A DNA stretch of 64,000 nt from Acidimicrobiales bacterium. Lineage in GTDB: Bacteria; Actinomycetota; Acidimicrobiia; Acidimicrobiales; SZUA-35. The notes under the pieces are model-generated. The model saw only the letters and a list, made by a program, of their open reading frames with translations, did no database searches and was not told where the DNA came from. Location: NCBI GenBank assembly GCA_020630065.1, contig JAHDCC010000001.1:175566-239565 (forward strand), given 5' to 3'. Position 1 is the stretch's first letter. Each line of letters begins with the position of its first letter. Below are positions 9,076 to 19,133 of the stretch, piece after piece. Made by a program: the position numbers and the translations under genes.

Positions 9076-9346
9076 AAACTACACGAGGCCGATGACGTTT
9101 TGAGGCCGGTCTCCCGAATGTTAGGGATAAATAGGTCTGGTTATGCAACTTTAGGTGACCAGTCTTAACTAGACGAGAAGAATCCAGTCTTGGTCCTGGG
9201 CCGTCGCTGTTCTTGATTTCACCGCGATGGGTGATTCCGGCGAAACGAAGCTCGTCCCAGAACTTAAGAACCATGTCAATTAGCTACTACCGGATCGTTG
9301 TGACCGTTTACGTCTGTGGAGCGTATTCTGACACTGTTGTCTAAAT
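9076..9346. other. Spacer between brxHI and the Roco gene
   Basis: A 271-bp spacer, much longer than any gap inside the BREX operon. A weak CTGGT/ACCAG dyad is present, but there is no T-run terminator, so read-through from BREX is possible. A promoter for the Roco gene may lie here, but I cannot point to one. Confidence 0.4.
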
Positions 9347-11434
9347 TCAACCTGGCATCGCTCTAATCAGAGTTTTCATCGCATATATATCGCTGAGCCG
9401 TCGTCGGATCACCGATTGAGACAGTTTCGGGGGTAATGCCTGAGCGAACTTTAAACCCTCGATGATCTGTTGATCTGGCTCAAATTTCTGAGCGTCGAAA
9501 GGGATCGAAGAAATAGCGTAGCGCACATCTTTAATAGTGGTGCCTGAGTCAATAGGAATCATGAAGTTGTCTATCATTCCGCCTTCAAGTCTATATCTGT
9601 GAAGACGGGCAGCGATTTCGAGATTCGCTCGAATCCCAGCGAAGGACCATAGTTGAGTGCCTCGATCAGTCTGTACAACAGAGATTGGACCACCCTGCTT
9701 GGCCGACGGACCAAATCCGATCCGCTGTTCATCAAGTTTCTTGTGTGCCCTGGCAGATAATGGCACGTCGACGGGATCCCCTGCCAGTACAGCTCGTATT
9801 GACTGACAGAGCTCATAGCCTAAAGGTTGGGAATCACCTAAGAATCGGATCTTTCCACCTTCCGTTATCGGTGTAACGAGAATGACCCGTCGGTTCCAAT
9901 CAATATCTTCGATCAACCAATGTCGACCGGCTAGCAGCAGCCTCCGTCCGTTAGTCTGCGCCGCCGCTAGTGCGGCGTCAGGTACTTGTCCGATATCGTT
10001 CCTACCTGAACGGACAGTGAATACCGGTTCGCTCGTGAATGCGCTCATGAGTTCCATGAAATGACGCCTCCCAAAAGCCGCTTCGCCTTGATCTCCGAAT
10101 CCAATTCGCCCTTGGTCAGAGAAGAGGACGTTTTCGGACAACATGAACTGCAGTATTCGTTCTGCTTCACTCTCAACGTGGTTCCCGAAGACATGTGGAT
10201 CGCCAAGCCACTGTTTCAAATCGGTTATGCCGAGCCCTGGTTCTTGGAGTGCTAAGGCCATCATCTGCTGCGCCAGTAGGTGAGCAGGAAATTCTGGCGC
10301 TTCGACTGGTTCCACAAATCCGTTGTTCCATAGCTTTAGAAGACCAAGTGTCTGACGAAACGCATCGTCTTTCGTGGCGAGAAAGAGTGCATTTCGTGTA
10401 CTGCCAGGTCTGCGTCCAGTCCGCCCTAGGCGTTGGAGAAACGAGGCGACTGTAGCTGGTGCATCGATTTGTATTACGCGGTCTAAGTCTCCAATGTCAA
10501 TTCCTAGTTCGAGTGTGCTCGTAGCTACGATTACACAGTTTTGTGTTTCTGAGAATGCCTGCTCGGTTCGTAGCCTTTCGGCCCTGCCCAGGGATCCGTG
10601 AGATACGAAAGTAGTAACGTCGCGTTCGGTTAGAAGTGCCGTTAGCTCTTCGGCCCTAGCTCGTGAATCGACGAACACTAATCGCTTCTCTCCAAGATGG
10701 AGTTTTGAAATCACCATGGCTGCGTTTATCAGCGAACCAACCCAATCGACTTCGACGTCAACCTCATCAGTTATTGTCTCAGCTGTTGGGGCGATTACAC
10801 CTCGTCTAGCTTTTGTTCCTCGGCACAACCATTCGAGTAGCTCGTCAGGGTTCCCAACGGTTGCGGACAATCCGAGACGTTGAATTTCTCTGCCCGCTAA
10901 TTTCGATATTCGTTCGAGGACAGCTAGTAGGTGCCAGCCTCGGTCGTCGCTAGCAAAGGCGTGAACCTCGTCGATCACGATGGTTTGGACGTTCCGAAAG
11001 AACCTATGTGAATCGACTCGTTTGGAGATCAGCATCGATTCTAATGATTCCGGTGTGGTCAGAAGAATATCTGGCGGATCGGTGAGGATATGTTTGCGCG
11101 CAGTTGGGCTTATATCGCCGTGCCACAAGGCAGATCGACACCCAACGAAACCTGTGTATTGTTCGAGTCTTGGAAGTAGGTTGTTCAGAAGTGCCTTTAG
11201 CGGGGCTATGTAAAGCACTGAGGGTGGCGCCAGTGACTTGGCTGCTATGAGGCTAACCACAGGAAAACTTGCGGCTTCGGTTTTACCTCCTGCTGTGGGT
11301 GCTAGAAGCAAGGCGTGTTCACCGTTAAGCACCGGTTCGATAGTTGCTTCTTGGAGCGGTCTCAACTTACGCCAGCCAAGTGTATTGACGATGTGATGCT
11401 GCAATGACGGGTGGAGCTGATCGAAGACCGCCAT
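9347..11434 (-). CDS. brxHI: BREX type 2 Lhr-like superfamily 2 helicase BrxHI
   Basis: A 695-residue helicase. Motif I is APTAGGKT (45-52), motif Ia is around IAPLKALLNN, motif II is DEVH (155-158), motif III is SAT (in LGLSATVGNP), and motif VI is in QRLGRTGRRPG. The DEVH box and the Lhr-like C-terminal half match the helicase that accompanies type 2 BREX systems. It probably unwinds or remodels nucleic acid during recognition or methylation; its exact role in BREX is not established. It starts 4 bp after the brxD stop and is the last BREX gene of the operon. Size and motifs look intact. Confidence 0.88.
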   Translation of the reverse strand: MAVFDQLHPSLQHHIVNTLGWRKLRPLQEATIEPVLNGEHALLLAPTAGGKTEAASFPVVSLIAAKSLAPPSVLYIAPLKALLNNLLPRLEQYTGFVGCRSALWHGDISPTARKHILTDPPDILLTTPESLESMLISKRVDSHRFFRNVQTIVIDEVHAFASDDRGWHLLAVLERISKLAGREIQRLGLSATVGNPDELLEWLCRGTKARRGVIAPTAETITDEVDVEVDWVGSLINAAMVISKLHLGEKRLVFVDSRARAEELTALLTERDVTTFVSHGSLGRAERLRTEQAFSETQNCVIVATSTLELGIDIGDLDRVIQIDAPATVASFLQRLGRTGRRPGSTRNALFLATKDDAFRQTLGLLKLWNNGFVEPVEAPEFPAHLLAQQMMALALQEPGLGITDLKQWLGDPHVFGNHVESEAERILQFMLSENVLFSDQGRIGFGDQGEAAFGRRHFMELMSAFTSEPVFTVRSGRNDIGQVPDAALAAAQTNGRRLLLAGRHWLIEDIDWNRRVILVTPITEGGKIRFLGDSQPLGYELCQSIRAVLAGDPVDVPLSARAHKKLDEQRIGFGPSAKQGGPISVVQTDRGTQLWSFAGIRANLEIAARLHRYRLEGGMIDNFMIPIDSGTTIKDVRYAISSIPFDAQKFEPDQQIIEGLKFAQALPPKLSQSVIRRRLSDIYAMKTLIRAMPG

Positions 11435-11438
11435 AGAG

Positions 11439-12755
11439 CTAGATGTCCAGTTCTATATCGTTCACCGATGACGGCAGCAGGGCAGCTTGTTCTTCGACTG
11501 TGAGCTCATTGCTGGAGACGGTCAACTTGTAGTCTCGCCGAGGATCGAAGTCTTCAAGCTGATCAACTCGGTCCAAAACGTCAGCCACAAGTTTCTTAAG
11601 AAATACTCTCGGCGCAACGCCAACTTTTCCGCCGAGACCCCCGGTCACTGCGTTCGCCAGTTCTGCTATGTACACGTCGTCGCACAAACTGCGAATTGGA
11701 TCTGGGTTGCTAGCGCCGTCGGCATAGATATCTCGTACTTTTATACCGACCTCGACAAGCGAGTCGACCGTGAAGCCTGGTAGTCGGATCTGGATAGCTC
11801 TCGGGTTATCGAATTTGGCTGGTGTGCTGAAGTCCGTGGCGAGACGGCTAGCTAGGGCTTCCGCTCGGTTGACTCCTTGCGGTCCGTCATAGAACGCTGG
11901 CGTTCCGGTAATGATGAGATACAGACCAGGGAATCGTCCCGAGTCGACCTCGTCGACGAGTTGCCGCAACGCGTTGAGGCCTTTGTCGCGCACGTCAGTC
12001 CGTACACGTTGGATCGTTTCAACCTCGTCAAGTACCACTAGTAGACCTGGGTGCCCTGCGTCTTTGAGAACAACGAGCAGCGCTTGGAGAAATGACAGCG
12101 CACCAAAATGGTCGAGGTCGCCTTTGATGCCAGCTTTTCGTTTGATGTCAGCGGCCACGTTTGGCTGTCCTCCGAGCCATGCGATGAGCCCATCAGCTGT
12201 CGCTCCGTCACCTGCGGTCACGGCGGTGCGGTATCCTCGCAGTACGGCTGCGAACATTGGTGCTTCTCTTGTGATGTTTCCGAGTCGGCTCTCGGCAAGT
12301 TCGTTCGCAGCAGCGTTCAAAGCTTCGGTATCGGATTCGTCGATATCGCCTTGAGCCAACACGTCTTCTTCGAGAGCGTAGAACCAAGCGTCGATAACCG
12401 TTCGGAGCCCTCCTTTAGCGACTGTCGAAGTCGAAAGTCGTTCAACTATTCGACGATAGACGGTTTCTAAACGGTGGAGCGGAGTTTCACTTTCGCTAAT
12501 CTGCACTTCGCTGGTAGCGAACCCTTGAGATTTGGCTTGTTCAGCTAACCATCGGGTCAGGAAAGTTTTGCCCGACCCGTATTCACCTCTGACGCATTTA
12601 AAAACACCTGACCCTGAGGCCGCACTTTTAAGTTCTTCGTCAAGCGCTCCTTCAAATCGGTCCAGTCCAACAGCGAGTGCGTCCAACCCTGCACGAGGTA
12701 CGGTGCCGTTACGTAAGGCGCGGATTGTCTCTTGTCGTCGGAGTTCGGAAAGCAT
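11439..12755 (-). CDS. brxD: BREX system ATP-binding protein BrxD
   Basis: A 438-residue P-loop ATPase of the BrxD type. Walker A is GEYGSGKT (57-64) and Walker B is in LLVVLDEVETI. The opening RRQETIRALRNGTVPRAGLD matches how these proteins usually begin. BrxD occurs with an Lhr-like helicase in type 2 BREX and is thought to work with it, though the mechanism is open. The gene sits between pglZ (28-bp gap) and brxHI (4-bp gap), which confirms the assignment. No sign of damage. Confidence 0.9.
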   Translation of the reverse strand: MLSELRRQETIRALRNGTVPRAGLDALAVGLDRFEGALDEELKSAASGSGVFKCVRGEYGSGKTFLTRWLAEQAKSQGFATSEVQISESETPLHRLETVYRRIVERLSTSTVAKGGLRTVIDAWFYALEEDVLAQGDIDESDTEALNAAANELAESRLGNITREAPMFAAVLRGYRTAVTAGDGATADGLIAWLGGQPNVAADIKRKAGIKGDLDHFGALSFLQALLVVLKDAGHPGLLVVLDEVETIQRVRTDVRDKGLNALRQLVDEVDSGRFPGLYLIITGTPAFYDGPQGVNRAEALASRLATDFSTPAKFDNPRAIQIRLPGFTVDSLVEVGIKVRDIYADGASNPDPIRSLCDDVYIAELANAVTGGLGGKVGVAPRVFLKKLVADVLDRVDQLEDFDPRRDYKLTVSSNELTVEEQAALLPSSVNDIELDI

Positions 12756-12783
12756 TAGGTGTCTTCCGTCTGATATGTTTCGT

Positions 12784-15447
12784 TCATAGATCTAGTCCGA
12801 ATTGTGTTATTGCTAAATCTGAGTCGAGCATAATGGTATGGCCGTCATCAGCGAGCACTCCATAGCCGTCGATGTTCAGAATTTTCATGGCCGATGCAAG
12901 AACGCCGCGGAGTCTCGCTAGCGGGATTCCTGTTGCCGCCGATAGTTCTTCGTGAGCTAGGCGATTTCCGTTTTTCTGAAGCGCGTCCAGCAGCTCGCCT
13001 AGGCGTTGGTCTTGAACCGCTCGGCTGCCTGCCGCTGCCCGTTGAAGTTTGAGCAGTTCGGATCCTAGCAGTTCTTCAATCCAGCCTTCTGTGGTTACCC
13101 CATTGGGTGTTTCAAACAGTGACCCCTGTGGCGCTGACTCTGCTACGTCACTGAGTCTCACAGCGATTTCGGGTGCCTCGTCTTGTTCGGTCTTTCGGGT
13201 GGCTGGATTAACCCCGAGCGACCACCATGTGGGTTCGTCGTGTGGCGTTGCGTCCCAACCTTTGGGTGTGTCTTTTGCTGTCGTGAGTATGTCGAGTGGA
13301 ACGAGCACTTCTTGGGGAGTCGCTCCTCCGTGGTACCCATTTCGGCGGCCGGACGAATAGCGCATTTGTTCGACCCAGGGCATAAGTACTGTTCCGTTGT
13401 TTGCTAGCGTTCGGGGGCCTGATACTCGAACTTCTTTTTCGCTAGGTTCGCCGACGTTCGGTCTCCATCGTTCCTTCGCTCCTCGTATTACGTGCGCTTC
13501 GGTATCGACATCTAGAACGTGTCCGTGGTCTGCGGTGATAACAACAGTTCTCCCGCTAGACACTGCTCTCTCAAGCAAGTGGCCGAGCGGTGATATCGTA
13601 TCGACGGCCCACGCAGGCCGAACTTGGTCGCCTTTGAGTAGATGGTCGTCGATTGCGTTGACTACACATCCCACGATTTTTTGTTCGGGGTCTTCGATCA
13701 CCTGTTGGACCTCGTCGGCGATTCCGCCTCCGTCTGACCGTGAAAGGTCGCCTTTATGGAATAGACGAGGTGGTTTTTTCTTGTTTGACTGACGAAGGAG
13801 ACTCTTGTTGTCTGTAAATTTTCGCTTCTCGGTTTTTTGGTCTCCAGCAGTCAATTCTCCTGCAAGCAGCGATGTTCGAGAGAGTTCGGTCACGGTCGGG
13901 AACGTCGTGTAACACGGCAGGTTGACTTGCCCGCCGCTATCAACGATTCGATACCAACCTCGTCGAGCTAGGTCGGCGCGAAGTTGATGCCAAACATCCC
14001 AACCCATCCCGTCCATCACGAGAACAAGAACGGGGCTGGTTGCAGCTACTGGGGCGACTACCTGTTCCAGTACCTCTTCGATACCGAGAATCGATTTGGT
14101 TTCTCCTTGGTCCCAGGCTTCTATCAGACGACCAAATTCTTTGTTTTCTTGGGATCGACGTTCGTCGCATCTTTTAATGAGTTGAGCGTATGCTTTAGCG
14201 ATTGTTGGTTCAGGGTCTTGCTCATTCTGGAGTACCCGTCTGGCGTAGTCAACCCAGCCGCTTGAGTTTCGGTAACCCAAACCGGCTTCGTTTAGGTTCA
14301 CATAGTTGGAAGGTTCGGTTTGTAGCCACTGTGCCAGACGTACTCCCATTTCGGCTTGTCTGGTTCGCCGGATTTCTGTGTTGGCGAGGCGGTGGTTTCG
14401 CACAGCGGCTAGTAGGGGCAATATGTCTTCTGGCTTAGCCTCAGTATTTAACAATGATAGCAGACCGCTTCCCAGGGAAGATAAAGTGGCTTTGAAACCT
14501 CCGGGTAGAAGATGGCTGGCTGCCGCTAGCTCTTTGCCGTCTAGGTCGCGCAGAAGCGTATCAGCTGCTGCGAGCGTCAGCGATGGGTCTTCGCCCCGTT
14601 GGGTCATTTCGTTGATAACGGTTTCTGATGCTTCTCCCCATTGAGTTCCAACTGCCGGAGCAAGTTTTCGCCCTCCGATATGTTGCTTGAACTCGGCGGC
14701 ACATGCTGCCGATTGGTTGTTTCCGTGTTGTGCCATAATTGCCCCTGCGACCACGCCAAGAGCAACTAGGTCGGTATTGGATCGTTGATCACCTCGTAAC
14801 GCGGCCAAGAGTTCCGGTGCGAATGAGACTGACATAACAAGTCGATCGTTGAAAAAGGAGTCGACGAGTTGGGTTGGGGCGCTCAACACTCTGGTTCGGT
14901 TATCTGGCTCGTTGAGCCAGGCTAGTAGCGAACTTTCGTCTAGGACGATCTTTGTGAGGCCTAGGTGGTGATCTATTAGTGTGCGATATGCGTGTTCTTC
15001 TAGCAGTACGCGCCCGGTTATCTTTGGGTAACCGCCTGATGGTGCGGCGTCGATCAGTTGGTTGATGACCATCTGATTTCCTGATAGTCGGGGGTCGAGC
15101 TGAACGGCTCCGAATAGTTGGAGTACTGCGTCTTTCCGGTCGGACGACCTTGGTCGGCCTGTCGCTAGTCGGGCGCATACATCGGTTCCGAGCGTTTCTT
15201 TTGTCTGCTCGGTCAATATGATCAGTGGATTTTCTTTTTTATGGGAGAGTTTATCTCTGACAGCTAGAACCGATTCGCAGGCAGCGATTTCGAATGTTTT
15301 GCCTTGTACCGACAGTTCGGGCGGTCCAGACCATTCGGGCCGGGCGAGTATCGCTATTGCATCTGGCGGGAAGTCGTGATCGAATTCGGACGCTAGCGAG
15401 GCTACTATCGTTTCAACTTCGCGGCGAGAAACTGGGGGGAAGCTCAC
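12784..15447 (-). CDS. pglZ: BREX core phosphatase-superfamily protein PglZ
   Basis: An 887-residue protein with an alkaline-phosphatase-like core. VLVMDGMGWD (475-484) supplies the first metal-binding Asp, TTFPTVTELSRTSL follows as the nucleophile region, and ITADHGH (637-643) gives the second metal site. PglZ is the hallmark gene of all BREX systems and is needed for phage exclusion. The C-terminal third is a short helical region that may bind partners. The start is a GTG overlapping the pglY stop by 4 bp (GTGA), so the two are translationally coupled. Length is close to that of the Streptomyces protein. Confidence 0.94.
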   Translation of the reverse strand: MSFPPVSRREVETIVASLASEFDHDFPPDAIAILARPEWSGPPELSVQGKTFEIAACESVLAVRDKLSHKKENPLIILTEQTKETLGTDVCARLATGRPRSSDRKDAVLQLFGAVQLDPRLSGNQMVINQLIDAAPSGGYPKITGRVLLEEHAYRTLIDHHLGLTKIVLDESSLLAWLNEPDNRTRVLSAPTQLVDSFFNDRLVMSVSFAPELLAALRGDQRSNTDLVALGVVAGAIMAQHGNNQSAACAAEFKQHIGGRKLAPAVGTQWGEASETVINEMTQRGEDPSLTLAAADTLLRDLDGKELAAASHLLPGGFKATLSSLGSGLLSLLNTEAKPEDILPLLAAVRNHRLANTEIRRTRQAEMGVRLAQWLQTEPSNYVNLNEAGLGYRNSSGWVDYARRVLQNEQDPEPTIAKAYAQLIKRCDERRSQENKEFGRLIEAWDQGETKSILGIEEVLEQVVAPVAATSPVLVLVMDGMGWDVWHQLRADLARRGWYRIVDSGGQVNLPCYTTFPTVTELSRTSLLAGELTAGDQKTEKRKFTDNKSLLRQSNKKKPPRLFHKGDLSRSDGGGIADEVQQVIEDPEQKIVGCVVNAIDDHLLKGDQVRPAWAVDTISPLGHLLERAVSSGRTVVITADHGHVLDVDTEAHVIRGAKERWRPNVGEPSEKEVRVSGPRTLANNGTVLMPWVEQMRYSSGRRNGYHGGATPQEVLVPLDILTTAKDTPKGWDATPHDEPTWWSLGVNPATRKTEQDEAPEIAVRLSDVAESAPQGSLFETPNGVTTEGWIEELLGSELLKLQRAAAGSRAVQDQRLGELLDALQKNGNRLAHEELSAATGIPLARLRGVLASAMKILNIDGYGVLADDGHTIMLDSDLAITQFGLDL

Positions 15448-18400
15448 GAGTTGTGAATCTCCCAGGTGATCGTCACCTGCTGGTCTGGTTGAAGGCTTGA
15501 CTTTAGGTCGGTGACGAATGCGTCAAGTTCTTCGCGTGCTAGTTTTTTCTGGCTAGATAGATGTTCGGTGGTTCCCGTGCGTGGCTGGTGATGGTCTGAG
15601 ACTATTTCGGCTGATGTTGAAGTAAGCGCAGGCTTCGATGAGACGGCGGCTAGCACTATTGCGCCTGCCCGGTTGCTGACCTCTGGGAGTTTACCTGCCA
15701 GCGACACTGAGAATTCGTCTCGTTCCGCTGTTTGAGTGATTGTTTGTGTTAGTTCAGAACCCTCTGTGCTGATTTCGGCAGATTTCTTGACGAAGTCCCA
15801 GTTGGTGTTTCGAATTGCTGATGTAACTGCTTTTGAGCTTTTTATTGATGTGCCTAACGCTTGCGTCGAAGTCGGAACATTGACTTCTTGGAGGCGTGTA
15901 ATAATTTCTATGGGCTCGACGTTTTCTGTGAGCTGGCCAATGAGGGCGGCTGATGCCTCGCTGGTTTGAACCCGGTCGGAGTTGTCGTCGATACCTAGGT
16001 TCTCTCGGTGCTGGTTGAGTGTTTCTCGAAGCGTTTTGACGTCCTCTTTATACGTCCGTGCGTGTGTCGCTGCGTCATTTGCGAGCTTGGCTACGTTTTC
16101 GGCGCTGCGGTATTCGGCTCCGTTCCAGCCGAAAATGCTCTGGGCGTTGATTATGGCTGCGGCCCAAACTTCGTTGCTCGGTAACGTTTGCTGTTCTAGC
16201 TGGTAGTCGTCTTCGAGCCGTTTTACGTCGACGAGTTGCGGTTCGCCTCCATAAGTAAATGAGTGATCGGTTTGAAGTGCGAAGGTGGCGATCACCAGGT
16301 TGGCGGATTCTTTTGTAAGGCCTCGTCGTGCTGGTTCGTCTAGTCTTTCTCGAAGCCAGCCGACAGTGGGGGTAAAGTCGCCGCTGTCTTCGAGTTCTTT
16401 GGCTATCGCTGCGGTCAACCTGTTTTTCCAGGTGTCGGCGAGGACAAAGTGGTTCGCTTCGGTTATCCCGAGTTCTAGTGGTGTGGCTATTCGTAGCATC
16501 AAGTCTCGGAGATGTTTTTCTGTTCCGAAGAATTCGAGTCTTCCGTTTGGTTCTTGTGCGGAGCGTTTTATTTGTTCCCAGACTTTGACGATGTCGGCGG
16601 GTTTGATTTCGGACGAAAATTTTGGGTGTGCGGGTAGCTGGAATGAGAGTAGTTGGTCGCTTAGTCGGTCGAGTGCGTCGGCTAAGGTGGCTGCTGCGGG
16701 TCGTTGTGGTGTTAGTCCGTGGTGGAGCGAAGCGAATTGTTCGTTGGCATCTAGTGGTTCGTCTATATGGCGGGTTGGCCCGGACACTACTTTGATTGCA
16801 TAGGCTTCTTCGAGAGCAGCTAGAAGTTCACCTTTGAGATTTTGGGCTTGTGACGCAAGGTTGCGTTTGGCTAGTGCCCGGTCGTCTTGTGGTAGGTGGC
16901 CAGCGTTGCGTTCGAAGTTGTCGCCTGCGTTGAGGTGGTCGAGCATGACTAGGCGACCGAGTTGTTCTAGTGTCGCTTCATTTAGGTGTGACGGTACCCA
17001 GCAGATCGTAGTTGTGTCTGGCCGTTCTGATTGAAGGTTGTTGACTCGGGCGATGTCGTCTTTGGCTACGTGTGAGACTTCTGGGTCAAACGGGAAGTCG
17101 ATAACAATTTTTGGGTGTTGGTCTGCATCGAACTGGTCGTCGGGTAAGTCTTCTTGCGACCGGATGTTTCCGAAGACGATTTCGATTTGGCGTTTGGTGC
17201 CTCGCCAGGTGACGTGGTGCCGGTTTGCCGTGAAGAGGTCGGCTTCTTCGATCGCTCCGGCTAGAAGATCTCGGACTTTGCGTCGTCTGGCGTTGATTGT
17301 GTCTTCACCTTTGACTCCTGCGACGATGGTTTCAATGTCTATGCCGTGTAGTCGTAAGCCGATGCGGGGGTTGGTGTTTTCGCCGGTTAGTTCGAATTCG
17401 CCAATGCCGTTTGATGCTAGCCATCTGAACAGGTCGATGACTTGGGATATTTCGTCGCCGGGGATGAACGATTGCACCGAGCCTGCGTTTAGCGCTTCGA
17501 GTTTTGAGGCGGTCAGGTTTTGCAGCGCTGGGGTTGCCGGTACGAGGGCGGCGAGGATGACGGTTTTGGTTAGACGGTCGTCTGCATGGAACGCATGGTT
17601 TGGTGGTAGTTGTTTGACTGCTGGTTCGCCGTCGAGGCTGTGTCGTGCTAGCAGTTTGGGTCGTATTTTGTTGTTGTACATCGCCTTGGCGTTGTCGAAC
17701 TGGAGTTGCATTGTCGGTGAGAAGGGCTGGTCTTCGGATGCGATGACGTCGTAGAGTTCGCCGACTGGTATGAGTTCACCTACGCTGAGTGTTTCTCGCT
17801 GGTTTACTAGCAGTGCCTGCATTACTTTGAGGGCGGTTCGGTTGCGTTGCAGTATTGAGCTGACGTCCACAAGCGTTGTTATCAGTGCGGGTGAGAATGG
17901 GTAGACGAGTTTGGCGTGTTGTCGGCGTTCGGTTTCGGCCCCGAGTAGTACGTCTGCTGCGGCGGCGTTTTGTTTGAAGGCGTCTTCGAACGCTTGTTGT
18001 ATGGTCTTCGCTGCGGTTTCGTTGACTGGTTGCAGCATTCGCCGGTTGGCGATTACCGGCAGGTTTTTGTCTTCGAGGGTTATGGTTTCGAAGCGGCCTT
18101 CCCACCATTCGAGGGCGGCGAAGAAGTCTGCTTGGTCTTGGCCGGTTGCCCCTCCGGCGAGTTCTCGGAGTATGCGTTGGCGGGCGATGAAACTGACGAT
18201 GGGTATCGGTCGGTCGGCGTCGCCTGATTCTACGAGTTTTGCTAGCTTTGATCCTTCTTCTCGGGCCCACGCAAGGTCAGCTTTAACTCGGCCTGCGAGC
18301 CACAGGATTAGTTCGTCGAGGAAGAGTACTAGTGCGTCGTATCCAAGGCTTCGGGCGTGTTTGGTGATGATGCTGAGGCCTTCGTCTATCGGTACGTAGC

Positions 18401-19118
18401 CGCCGTGCAGGCCTTGGAAAGCGGTGAGGACTGTTGAAACGACTCTTGAGATGAGGGCTAATCGTGTCTCGTCTTGTCCAGTCGCTGCGACTGCTGTGTC
18501 GAATCGTTCGGCGTTCCAGCCGGAACTCATTTTGCCCCATTTGGCTCCGCCATTTGGTTGGCTGCCTCCGTTGAGCTTGGCGAAGAACGCTTCGTCGCCC
18601 ATTGTTTGACGTAGTTGGATTGCGTTGTCGAGCACTAGGTCTGATTGGTGCACTGCAGGTAGTGGGGCTTCGGGGTGTTCTTTGCGGATCCAGTCGATGT
18701 ATCCGCCGAAGATAGCGGCTTCAAGGTTTTCGGCGCCTATTAGGTGGTAGGGAATTAGGAGGAATTTGTTTTGTTTTAGCCAGCTGTCGTTGGCGGCGAT
18801 TACGGGGCTGAGTTCGTGAATGCTTCGGGCGTGTGGGTCGCCTGCTAGTAGGAGGTCGAGTACTGCCATGAAGTGGCTTTTACCGGAACCGAAGCTGCCG
18901 TGCAGGTAGGCTGCTTTTGATCTGGGGATTCCGTCACTAACTCCTAGGGAGTCGCGAATCATTGTGAGTGCTTTGTTGAAACTGTCGACGAGTTGGTCGG
19001 TGACGACGTAGTCTTGTACCGTTTTTTCGGCTTGTTCGACTCCGGAGGTGAGTGCGAGTACGTAGTCGCCGCCAGATGTGTGGTCGGGGATGTTGATGAG
19101 GTCTTTGATGAGTGTCAT
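15444..19118 (-). CDS. pglY: BREX type 2 large P-loop ATPase PglY (BrxC-like)
   Basis: A 1224-residue ATPase. Walker A is GSFGSGKS (74-81), preceded by the conserved AAYLHG, and a probable Walker B is LVLFLDELILWL. PglY is the type 2 counterpart of BrxC, a large AAA-like ATPase that probably assembles the BREX complex on DNA. An AGGAAA lies about 10 bases before the ATG. The gene begins 15 bp after the pglX stop and overlaps pglZ by 4 bp. Its coding strand is visibly richer in A and C than that of pglW. Confidence 0.92.
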   Translation of the reverse strand: MTLIKDLINIPDHTSGGDYVLALTSGVEQAEKTVQDYVVTDQLVDSFNKALTMIRDSLGVSDGIPRSKAAYLHGSFGSGKSHFMAVLDLLLAGDPHARSIHELSPVIAANDSWLKQNKFLLIPYHLIGAENLEAAIFGGYIDWIRKEHPEAPLPAVHQSDLVLDNAIQLRQTMGDEAFFAKLNGGSQPNGGAKWGKMSSGWNAERFDTAVAATGQDETRLALISRVVSTVLTAFQGLHGGYVPIDEGLSIITKHARSLGYDALVLFLDELILWLAGRVKADLAWAREEGSKLAKLVESGDADRPIPIVSFIARQRILRELAGGATGQDQADFFAALEWWEGRFETITLEDKNLPVIANRRMLQPVNETAAKTIQQAFEDAFKQNAAAADVLLGAETERRQHAKLVYPFSPALITTLVDVSSILQRNRTALKVMQALLVNQRETLSVGELIPVGELYDVIASEDQPFSPTMQLQFDNAKAMYNNKIRPKLLARHSLDGEPAVKQLPPNHAFHADDRLTKTVILAALVPATPALQNLTASKLEALNAGSVQSFIPGDEISQVIDLFRWLASNGIGEFELTGENTNPRIGLRLHGIDIETIVAGVKGEDTINARRRKVRDLLAGAIEEADLFTANRHHVTWRGTKRQIEIVFGNIRSQEDLPDDQFDADQHPKIVIDFPFDPEVSHVAKDDIARVNNLQSERPDTTTICWVPSHLNEATLEQLGRLVMLDHLNAGDNFERNAGHLPQDDRALAKRNLASQAQNLKGELLAALEEAYAIKVVSGPTRHIDEPLDANEQFASLHHGLTPQRPAAATLADALDRLSDQLLSFQLPAHPKFSSEIKPADIVKVWEQIKRSAQEPNGRLEFFGTEKHLRDLMLRIATPLELGITEANHFVLADTWKNRLTAAIAKELEDSGDFTPTVGWLRERLDEPARRGLTKESANLVIATFALQTDHSFTYGGEPQLVDVKRLEDDYQLEQQTLPSNEVWAAAIINAQSIFGWNGAEYRSAENVAKLANDAATHARTYKEDVKTLRETLNQHRENLGIDDNSDRVQTSEASAALIGQLTENVEPIEIITRLQEVNVPTSTQALGTSIKSSKAVTSAIRNTNWDFVKKSAEISTEGSELTQTITQTAERDEFSVSLAGKLPEVSNRAGAIVLAAVSSKPALTSTSAEIVSDHHQPRTGTTEHLSSQKKLAREELDAFVTDLKSSLQPDQQVTITWEIHNS

Positions 19119-19133
19119 GGGAAGTTTCCTGCG

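Noticed and set aside
17776-18270. Arg-rich 164-residue frame inside pglY
   Set aside because: It is a frame-shadow of pglY caused by the biased coding strand; it has no family resemblance and no ribosome-binding site.
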